From Cylicocyclus nassatus (Eukaryota > Nematoda > Chromadorea > Rhabditida > Strongylidae), in NCBI GenBank assembly GCA_958299035.1, contig CATQJL010000001.1, positions 75,413,594-75,477,593 on the forward strand: a stretch of 64,000 nt of DNA, read 5' to 3'. This document shows, one piece after another, positions 56,258 through 64,000 of this stretch. Position numbers and translations under genes: made by a program. Under the pieces are notes generated by a model. The model was given only the letters and a program-made list of their open reading frames with translations, was not told the DNA's origin and made no database searches. The stretch's first letter is position 1; each line of letters starts with the position of its first letter.

Positions 56258-59166
56258 TTATGTTCTGCTTCCAATGTTGATCCTTTTTTCGGCAGCTCGA
56301 TAATCACCGTTTTCATAATTTCGTTGATATGGTCGTTTCTGTGCATGTGCACCATCCAGCATTCCTTCGGCACTCGGCCTCATTGGTTCTTTCGAACGAG
56401 CCTATGATAATTTTTACAAGTTGTGTCATGATTAGGTTGGCACTAAATCAGCAAATTATGAAAGGCACTAATAGGGACAAAAATGCCCTTCTTAAAACAA
56501 CGACAAGCAAACTTCCGCTGAATGTCTCAAATGCTGCAAGACGCACAGCCGAAGTTTAGTTGTTTGAGTGCATGTACAGTATAGCGATGGAGGAAGTAGT
56601 ACAGCTTTCGGTTTTGAAAATACAAATCATCTTGAGAGCCGATGCATACATGTCATTTCTAGATAATCACTAGGCAATCCACAAAAAGCGTCACTTCTGA
56701 CCAATCGATCAAATCAAAAAACTACTAAAAGTACGCAAACTACGCGTTTAGCTTTTCTCTAGAGAAGTTTGCAGCTTTCGAGTTTTGAATGCGCGCAGCA
56801 AAAGACTGATGAAAGATTACTGCGGGTAGACATTGCGACTGTCCTAATTGTCCTTTTTGACAAAGGAAGAACTCGAGGTAACCGTGGCTTTTTCGTATGA
56901 AACGTATGAAGCAGTGGCGTACTGAGGTGGGGGGAGGGGGGGGAGGGGGAATAAGTCGGGAAACAGAAGTCGGAATAAGAAGAGCTTGCAAAAACTTTGG
57001 GAAGCATACCAAAAAATTTTTTACAGTGCGTGTTAAACGCCAGGCACCTTCATCAGAAAAATTCCACCCCCCCCCCCCCGGATGAAAATCATGGATATTT
57101 TTGGAACGCTTATCTCAAATATATGTTGATTGTCTTTATTCTGGAGGAAAATATACATGTTTATCGATGACAAAGTTGCACCATTATAGAGGGTCAGAGG
57201 CAATAATTTTTGCTTTTTTTTCTGTCAAATTCTGATCAAGGAATCTGAATACAATGACGGATTACCGTTTAGCAGTTTCGTTGCATAAAACAGGCAAATT
57301 CATAGATCTAATAAATGTTTTTTACAGCAATTTTCTTGGAAAAAATCTTCACAACCTTATCCAAGAAATATTTCTGCGGATATCGAACATACATTCGAAA
57401 TTAGCGTTACGCTACGAGTATTCTCACATATATCTCAAGTAAAATAGCCAATATACTAGCGCTGTTTGCTCGGAAGCCTCGAGCGATGCAGACGCACCGG
57501 TCTCTAAATGTTTTTACTCCGAGTTGAAACAGACTTCACAATCAATGATTCTATTATGCCGATTTCTCAAATCTGCTCAAGTGTCTCTTTGAAAACAAAG
57601 AGACACTTGAGCTCAAGCAGCACATACCTTTGTCAGAGTATGGGATCTCAGAATATCCTTGCTTCTATGCATTTCTTTGCTAGCTTTTCGTTTCAGTGCT
57701 TCCTCTCTAAAACTTGTGCGATGAACTTTTGGTATTTAATTAGAAAACACTGACTTGTCAGAGCGTAACTCATTTTCGTATGTGCTTGTATGAGTGGTGC
57801 CGGGAGAGCAAACTTCTAGCGAAGGTTGAGTTATGTCCGTCTTTCTTCGTTTTAGCGTCACTTGCTTCTTTTTGCGCTTAATAAAGCCCATACTGCTTGA
57901 GACTTACAGTGAACATTTGTGGCGCAAAATTACCTTCATCGTTTCGGCTACCTCTTTGGTGAGAATGGACAATTCATAAAGCTGTTCATCCATCACTTTC
58001 TTTAAAAAGTTCCAAATCAAAAAACATTTAGGTTATAAGAAGTGTTGGCTTTTACCGAAAGCTCCGTAAGATCGCTATGAGGGTTTGGTTTGAAAGCATA
58101 GTAGAAGAAGAAGCATAGATACACTATCGTTATTATCCCTAGAAGTAGAACAGGCGCATAGGCCATATTGTAACCTGCAACTAGGTATAGTCCCACGACT
58201 TGTTACGAAGTCGATATTATCGGAAAAAAAATGAAAATGAGAAGAAAGCAACTCGTTCTCATTGTCAGAGTAGATGACATTGAAAAGATAACAAGGATTA
58301 CCTTTCCACTTGACGCTGTCATATTCATCGTCTTGCATGAGTTTTTTGACACCTGGTATTATGCAATAAATTATTTCAATGTTATACAAAGACAATCCAT
58401 AAAAAAGGTAGTCGCACCTGAGTCTTCGCTTCGGAAACTTTTAGACAGCAACGCAGGTTGTATATCAAACATTTCGTCGTATATACAACGGCTTATCAAT
58501 CTATCCTAGAACACAGTTAAGAAGATGTTGATTAAGTAGATTTTCAACTGTCTACTTACTCCTCTTGGTATGTTGTAGCGATATAAGCACCCTTTAATTT
58601 TGTAGCTATAGCAACGTCTTGTAATAATACTAAATGCATCAGCGAACAAAATTTCAGATTTTTTTGTCTTGAATCTGTGCTGCAATGTTAAAAAAAATGC
58701 AAATTCAGCTTACACTAATATGCTCTTAATGGCAAAGCAAGGTGTGTTTACCTTATCTGGTATCTTATATATTAATGGATTACTTGTATTGTAGGCGCCT
58801 CTTTCGACTTTATCCAAGTCAAAATCATAAAGGGTCTTGCCGCTTAGTACCTAGGAGGAATGAGATGTTATCGAGGGAAGACTAGTCAGAGATGAAATGT
58901 ACAAAATGCTCAAATTTACCCATAATCTATGCCCTCCTAGTTCTGTTATGTATGATGCGATAGAACGGCTATAATTGTAACGTTTCGGCAAGTTGAACTT
59001 TTGCTGATTTCTAACACTGTAAATGGGAAATAACTCTTCAAATTTTGCAGTGGCAGTTTGCACATATACATCTTTGAAATTATTAGAGCATTTGAAAGCT
59101 ATTAAGGTTTTCTTGTCGTTGTTTACATTGAGAAACCTCGATGTGACTTTTTCGTCATTATACCTA
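56258..59166 (-). CDS. Gene C, downstream exons: lumenal domain, membrane span, tail
   Basis: Minus-strand exons with consensus sites and matching phases: (<=59166)-58920, 58850-58752, 58505-58418, 58352-58302, 58174-58056, 57999-57934 and a terminal exon 56401-56258. They encode a polar, N-glycosylatable region (KFNLPKRYNYSRSIASY; YDFDLDKVERGAYNTSN; YDEMFDIQPALLSKSF), then one strong membrane span in 58174-58056 (MAYAPVLLLGIITIVYLCFF) followed by KPNPHSDL. A short polar tail includes EQLYELSILTKEVAETMK, and the last exon has KRPYQRNYENGDYRAAEKR ending NIGSRT. An alternative last exon is 57902-57858. The 5' edge of the first exon is bounded by Helitron H3. This may be the 3' half of the gene starting at 62419 or a separate gene; I could not find linking exons. 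Family unknown. Confidence 0.55.
56913..57080. repeat. Poly-G/poly-C bounded repeat fragment
   Basis: Begins CAGTGGCGTACTGAGGTGGG, followed by a G-rich tract, and ends in a C(13) tract. The start resembles the hAT-like MITE ends at 55389. Lies in the last intron of gene C. Confidence 0.4.
57575..57612. repeat. Perfect 17-bp stem hairpin
   Basis: GCTCAAGTGTCTCTTTG, loop AAAA, then the exact inverse. It lies in the predicted last intron of gene C. Transcribed from either strand it would form a stable hairpin. Confidence 0.7.
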
Positions 59167-59648
59167 TCATTTATATATAAATAAAGCTCAATCTCTGTAA
59201 ATTTGTTCGTATGTAAGTATGTGGCTTATAGACTTCTTTGTTTGTGAACCGATGAGGCTGAAGTTTGCTCCCTTATAAATGAGGCCAAGCGCAGAAACTA
59301 GGCTACTTTTTGCGACGATTCACTGGGTCCTTCTATCGATTTTTTGATTTGTTTACTAACATCCAGGAAAATGAAAGCTATATCATTCATTTTTGCAAGT
59401 TAAGTAGTAAGGAGCGGTGGAGATCATTTACATTTTGCGGTGAGGAGGATGCGATGTTACGAAGCAAGCCTCAAGAAGGACATATTCATCACGGATACTA
59501 CACGTGTGCTGGAACTGACTTGGAGCTGAAGCAGGAGAGGAAGAAAAAAATGTGATCTGAAGGAAGTGGAGGAATGGTAAGCAAACATCTTGAAGCAGAC
59601 GGGCCATTTTGGACCCCTGGCCCGGGCGGGACCGGGAACCGCAGCTAG
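59167..59648 (+). mobile_element. Non-autonomous Helitron H3
   Basis: Starts A|TCATTTATATATAAATAAAG and ends with CCCGGGCGGGACCGGG, then CGCAGCTAG|T. 482 bp; the interior differs from H1 and H2 apart from a CTATCGATTTTTTGATTT remnant. The insertion point is a few bases upstream (minus strand) of a gene C exon, in its acceptor region. Confidence 0.8.
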
Positions 59649-59765
59649 TTACTTATAATAACGAGCTAAGAATGTTTAAGTGACTTCTCAGACAATGGAT
59701 GGGACCCCTCCGCCGGAGAAGTGGCAGGGTCGCGGCGTATCCCCAGCGGTGGGTCTCCCATTTGT

Positions 59766-59925
59766 CCGGCGGAGCCCTCCCATTTTCTGCTCCGGAGACC
59801 TCCCATCTTCTGCTCCGGATACCCCCCATTTTCTGCTCCGGATACCCCCCATTTTCTGCTCCGGATACCTCCCATTTTCTGCTCCGGAGCCCCCCGATTT
59901 TGTGCGCCGGAGCCCCCCGATCGCG
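59766..59925 (+). repeat. 23-bp GC-rich tandem array, about seven units
   Basis: Unit GCTCCGGATACCCCCCATTTTCT with 23-bp spacing at 59789, 59812, 59835, 59858 and 59881, flanked by diverged units. Because 23 is not a multiple of three, all frames cycle through the same peptide pattern. The surrounding CGCCGGAGAAGTGGC phrase is shared with 63840-63860. Confidence 0.9.
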
Positions 59926-59948
59926 GCATACTGTAATTAGCCCTAATT

Positions 59949-60306
59949 AAAGGCAGCTTCCAGGCAGATCTGGACCTATGGGGCTTTTACATGGAAAGTA
60001 CTTTTGGGGCCCTAACTAAGGCACTGCCGAAGCAGCAGCTCAGGTAGTGCTCCAATGGCTGAGATATTCCCTCGAAACAGACCCCCGCGAACGTATTCGC
60101 ATGGATTCATGGCAGTTTCGCGCCAGGATCCACGCTTTGCGCCATGAATCCATGCGAAACACGGTCGCGGGGTCCGGTTTCGAGCAGAATATCTCAGGCG
60201 TTAGAGCACTACTTGAGCTGCCGGTTGGGTAGTGGCTTAGTTAGGGCCCCAAAATACTTTCCATGTAAAATCCCCATAGGTCCAGACTTGCCTGGACGCT
60301 GCCTTT
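59949..60306. mobile_element. GGCAGCGT-ended TIR element, copy 3
   Basis: Ends AAAGGCAGCTTCCAGGCA and inverse TGCCTGGACGCTGCCTTT. Long inverted arms: CTATGGGGCTTTTACATGG versus the inverse at 60260-60285, and a central palindrome around CGCATGGATTCATGG. About 358 bp. Confidence 0.75.
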
Positions 60307-60714
60307 AAGCTCCAAACCCCAATTTTGTCTCTAAACCCAACCCAAATAAGCCGAATAGGACCCCCCCCCGGGTAGGAGTTTAGCGCGACCCTCACCCCGT
60401 ACTCTACCCCCTCCCTCTCACCCCTAGCGTTTGTGGATAGAAGATAGAAGAAAGAACGAAGAGATAAGACATTTACTTCAAATTTTTCAAACTTTCGAAA
60501 AATCTATCTATCTATCTCCAGCATACGTACAACAGTTAATTCATATTACAAAAACCATACTAGGAGTTAGAGATAAGAATATTGAAAGAAAAACTAATTT
60601 CCTAGTTGCAAAAAGAACCTTGTAACACCACAGTATAAGCATATGGTTTTAACATGGTAAGAAAATGAGAAAAAGATCAAAAAAGCATTCTGTGCAACAT
60701 GAAACAAAACAGAC
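60307..60714. other. Intron or spacer of gene C
   Basis: Contains a poly-C tract near 60361 and a short ATCT tract near 60505; no further coding exon was found although the protein should continue. Confidence 0.35.
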
Positions 60715-62419
60715 AAACTGTGCGGTTCCTAGCCAGTACGAGAGTACTCCAGTTAGAAAGGAGCATGTCAACTCCTTTGGGAATCTGAAGATGGCGTGTT
60801 TTAAATTCCAGCTCGTCTTACATTAGATGACCGCTTACTTCATCCAGTCATACTCCTTTTCAAGCAACAAGCGTCTAGTTAGTCGGAGCATCCATACAAA
60901 AGAACAAGCACATGCGGCATAAAAGTATAAAGAGCTCCATGGAGTCCAGAACATTCTGTATGCATGTGGAAAATCGAGGACACCAAGAAAAGACGAAAAA
61001 AGACCTGTCTTCAATCGTTGGATCAGTATCGTGCCACGTCCACCACAGCAATTTCGTACCTAACATACGGAATGGTAATTGAAGCATCACAGAACTCAGG
61101 CCAACTGCAGGCCCTTCACCCCACCAAGGTAGGCGCATTCTGAAATGGCAATAAATATAAATTTACGCTCACAATCACCAAAGTGGACAAGGGGAACTTA
61201 GAAGTGATTTCTATCCAAGACTGAAATTACTGTTACTGTTATAAGGCCTGAGCTGACTTGACCTGTATTGGTGAAAAAAGTTGAAGAAGGATTAACCAGC
61301 GATCAATTTTTAATGAAGCAACAAGTCGGGGGGGGGGGAACGGGGTAGGCGCCCCCCTTCACAAGCTGTTCGAAAAACAGGACCGTGCAGAAACTCTTAA
61401 CCGTTATCCGTTAAAATTTACGTCTACAATTTTGATCGGAAGATTTTCCCGCTAGTAAAAAATGTATGAAAATTCTGTGGACTAATAAATGTGTACAGGG
61501 CTTTACAACCTGAGTGTCCCACCCGCCCCGCTAGGACGCCACGCTTAGGTCCGCCCAGCGTTCGTGGCGCTGGCTGCGCGTCGACTGAAGCTTGGCGAAA
61601 TCCGGGCGATACGCAGCAAACGCCGCGCGCGGCCTGAGCGAGGCGGCCGCGTTGGAGGAGCCGCGCAAGCGAAACTTGCGACTCTCAGGTTGAAAAGCCC
61701 TGTACATGAGATACCTGCTAACAAGGACAGAGGATGTGTAGAGAAACATTTGATGAAATCCAAAAAGGGCATAGAGAGGAACTCTCATTCCAAAAAAGCT
61801 CAACATACCCTAAACAGGATAATTATGAAGTCGAGTGTTGCTGAGAAGAAAGATAAATACCTGTGCATGCCAATAAAGATTCAATTCTGGTACAGAGATA
61901 GCTAGTGTTTCGATGACAAACGCATGTACAGTTACGGCAATCCATGTGTATAGATACCGACCGCCATGACGATAGGCTTATTTGATATCGAATAGTGATT
62001 TGAATAAGATACAAAAGGAAGTCTAAAACATACCATGAGCAAATGTGAGCATACATAAAAATCCAAAGACGAGCTCAGCAGCGAAAAAGTACGGGTTATT
62101 CTGGATCAATTCTACGGGACTTTTGTATTTGCAAAACCAATCCGCCCACTGAAAAGCAGCATGTGATATAATTGTGACTGAACGCCTGGAAGACATGAAG
62201 CTGATACCGAATTAAACTGCTTGAAATTGAGCAACTTTCTCATGGAGATAAAGTAAAACAAAAGAGCTTTCCAAAAACTCACTAAAGACCTCACCGTAAC
62301 ACGGTACAAAACCTCACCTGGACCATGATGACAGCTTTCTGACCTATACCTTTCCTAGTTTCAGGCGAGACTGTGAAAGGCAAGTTATCGAACAAATACC
62401 GATCCAACAAGTAGTCCAT
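60715..62419 (-). CDS. Gene C, first seven exons: polytopic membrane protein (250 residues)
   Basis: Minus-strand exons 62419-62318, 62148-62034, 61976-61861, 61809-61715, 61139-61005, 60955-60839 and 60784-60715; all sites GT..AG, all phases fit. Start ATG gives MDYLLDRYLFDNLPFTVSPE. Then come WADWFCKYKSP, hydrophobic FFAAELVFGFLCMLTFAH, YRHGGRYLYTWIAVTVHAFV, LYWHAQ, GMLSFFGMRVPLYALFGFHQ, a MRLPWWGEGPAVGL turn, and the striking LWWTWHDTDPTIEDRMFW, then TPWSSLYFYAACACSFVW and FPKELTCSFLTGVLSYWLG. Several hydrophobic spans separated by conserved-looking Trp/His/Asp motifs suggest a multi-pass membrane protein. I believe similar WWTWHDTDP proteins exist as uncharacterised multi-pass families in invertebrates but cannot name one with certainty. 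The last donor (GTCTGT) is weak. The end of the protein is not resolved; the exons at 59166-56258 may continue it. Confidence 0.75.
61496..61702. mobile_element. GC-rich CAGGG-ended MITE in gene C intron 4
   Basis: CAGGGCTTTACAACCTGAG at the left and CTCAGGTTGAAAAGCCCTG at the right, with TA on both sides (61494-61495; 61703-61704). 207 bp, very GC-rich inside. It begins 12 nt beyond the 5' splice site of exon 4. Confidence 0.8.
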
Positions 62420-63402
62420 GCTAAAAACTTGCTTTATTCAAAGAAACTTGAACCAGAAACGATTGTGAATAATGAAGTGAACGATCGATGAAGATAGATG
62501 AAGTTTGCAAGAAGCAGCTCTAAAATAACCATAAGGACGACGGACTGCCGATGATATGCGATAAGCCAGAACTAGCCCTTACCAACTGAAGTAGGCAAAT
62601 GAAAGAAGAAAACGCCTTCAAGCGGTTATATTAGCTAGAAGACGTCTACAAAGAGGAGTGATTAGTCAGAACTCTTTTGAAAAACGTGCTTTATGTTCCT
62701 TCCTAGATTTGATTGCGGAAAGTGCTTGGAAAAGCAATTTTTCAAAGCTTGCTGTTAAGAATGTGAATGAAAGAAAGGAAGAAAAAACCAAATAATGGTT
62801 TGATTACGCCAACTTCGCGCCGCGGAAAATAAATTTGCATTCGGCGGCAAGTTCAAACCCGCATTCATAGTGAATTCGCGATATGAGCGATTACAACTTA
62901 CGCTTACAAAGCAAGTTATTGTACAGCAGCTTGATTAACGCAGTTGGCATCAGTTGCAAATGTGGATATACCTATCTACGGTAAAGGAATGAAATGATTA
63001 TCGTTTCGTGTGAGACAACCTCGAAAAGCTTTGGACACGTGTGATTAACAAGTTGAAACATGTGCTCTAATTTATCTTGGATGTAACAATCTTGGAAATC
63101 AGAGAGCAAACATGTTTGAGCCTGCGTAACGTGTGCAAAGCGTTTTCGAGTATCGCAGTTCAAAAACAAAAAACTACCTATCCTACCAAAGATGCATCCT
63201 TTATATCTTTTTCTACCTAAAGGTATATTCTTTGCATAAAACGCTCGTTAGCCAGGCTGGTAAGCACTGTGTGACACGGAACAACAACAAGGATTATTTA
63301 GACGATACTTTCATCACAACAACACTAGATAGTTGCGCAACTAACCTCATTGTTTCGAAAATTCAGAATTAATCACAAAAACCACTCCATCAATAGTCTA
63401 CG
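62420..63402. other. Upstream region of gene C
   Basis: No gene supported. Would hold the gene C promoter; no TATA box at a convincing distance was seen. Frames at 63169-62972 (minus) and 63133-63372 (plus) have no domain. Confidence 0.3.
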
Positions 63403-64000
63403 ATGTCTCAGCAAGTCGGAAAGAGCCAAACACTGAAGGTGATTGAGTGCAACCGCACGAAAATTTCAAACATAAACCTGAAAACGAGGAACTTACAGCA
63501 ACATAAACGCCAACGCGACGAAGAGCAACGCGGAAAAGGAAAAAACGGTAAAGAAACGCGCAAAAACAACAGAATCAAAGAAACGGCGACTAAAATATGG
63601 ACAAAGAGCGTAAACAGAGGACTCATCACCGTGGAGTTAGACGTTTGCTTGCTACGCGCCAAATCGATACGCAGCCTGCTCCGGATACCTCCCATTTTCT
63701 GCTCCGGATACCTCCCATTTCTCCGGCGGATACCTCCCATTCCTCCGGCGGATACCTCCCATTTTCTCCGGCGCGGCTCTTCCAAATTTGGCGGACACGC
63801 GCCGCGCAGATTTCTGCGGCGCGGAGTCCGTCAAATCTGGCAGAGTCGCGCCGGAGAAATGGCGGACCTTTGCAGCAGGGCCGGAGAAGCCTCCCATTTG
63901 CCTGCCAGTGATGCCACCGCGATGGACCGCCCATTTGCCCTTCTCTCATTGGTCAACTGGGTCCGGCGCGACTCTGGCAGTTTCCGAGGGTCCGGCGGAG
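63403..64000 (+). CDS. Open frame running off the window end (hypothetical)
   Basis: From ATG 63403 the frame stays open to the last base, at least 199 codons. The first ~85 residues are basic and polar (RKNNRIKETATKIWTKS) and the rest reads through the 23-bp repeat and GC-rich sequence. High GC makes stops rare, so chance is a strong possibility. No domain recognised. The opposite strand is also open in part and begins MSPLFTLFVHILVAVSLILL near 63628, before a GTAAGT donor at about 63497, so a minus-strand secreted-protein first exon is the competing reading. Confidence 0.2.
   Translation, partial: MSQQVGKSQTLKVIECNRTKISNINLKTRNLQQHKRQRDEEQRGKGKNGKETRKNNRIKETATKIWTKSVNRGLITVELDVCLLRAKSIRSLLRIPPIFCSGYLPFLRRIPPIPPADTSHFLRRGSSKFGGHAPRRFLRRGVRQIWQSRAGEMADLCSRAGEASHLPASDATAMDRPFALLSLVNWVRRDSGSFRGSGG
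63678..63775 (+). repeat. 23-bp GC-rich tandem array, second locus
   Basis: GCTCCGGATACCTCCCATTTTCT at 63678 and 63701, then variant CTCCGGCGGATACCTCCC units to about 63775. Same family as 59766-59925, here followed by CGCGCCGGAG-rich sequence to the window end. Confidence 0.85.

Noticed and set aside
59666..59950. Proline- and serine-rich ORFs in the GC-rich block
   Set aside because: Direct translations of the 23-bp tandem repeat in all frames.
1..64000. CRISPR arrays, operons, riboswitches or other prokaryotic features
   Set aside because: Spliced genes, LINEs, a PLE and Helitrons show a eukaryotic genome; the tandem arrays have no repeat-spacer pattern.

Overview
The window is eukaryotic and most likely from a nematode, possibly a strongylid-like clade V worm. 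Introns of 51 to 68 bp end in T-rich CAG/TAG acceptors, real genes are sparse and small-exoned, and the repeats include RTE and CR1/Jockey LINEs, a Penelope-like element (PLE), Helitrons, PIF/Harbinger remnants and many palindromic TIR elements. The organism is inferred from style; no ribosomal or spliced-leader sequence is present to prove it. Most of the 64 kb is repeat. One 500-N gap lies at 37217-37716.

Layout. 1-1.8 kb: broken LTR-retrotransposon integrase end and a 46-residue secreted-peptide ORF on the minus strand. 1.8-4.0 kb: PIF/Harbinger palindrome enclosing a 291-bp tandem array. 4.4-6.65 kb: decayed LINE. 6.6-22 kb: palindromic TIR elements, a TTCGAA-rich field, a degenerate ~165-bp tandem array and a Helitron. 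23.0-33.3 kb: two convergent paralogous genes, A (plus, 23038-24143) and B (minus, 33244-29738), with five matching exons each, encoding secreted proteins of 232 and 233 residues. B carries TIR elements in two introns. 33.4-37.2 kb: more repeats. 37.7-45.7 kb: after the gap, a cloning-adapter sequence, a 3' PLE fragment, then a full PLE whose 880-residue RT/GIY-YIG protein is interrupted by a 4.08-kb phase-consistent intron. 46.7-51.2 kb: Helitron and TIR elements. 51.7-54.6 kb: RTE LINE with a perfect 15-bp target duplication. 56.3-62.4 kb: exons of a membrane-protein gene (or two adjacent genes) on the minus strand, interrupted by a Helitron, TIR elements and GC-rich 23-bp tandem repeats.

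The host genes show no evident joint pathway. The A/B paralogues look like a fast-evolving secreted family without a name I recognise. Gene C encodes a polytopic membrane protein with a distinctive Trp/His/Asp-rich motif, then possibly a lumenal domain, one more membrane span and a polar tail. The PLE is the most complete mobile element: continuous spliced frame, RT motifs A-D, GIY-YIG endonuclease and a hammerhead-like motif in each 3' region.
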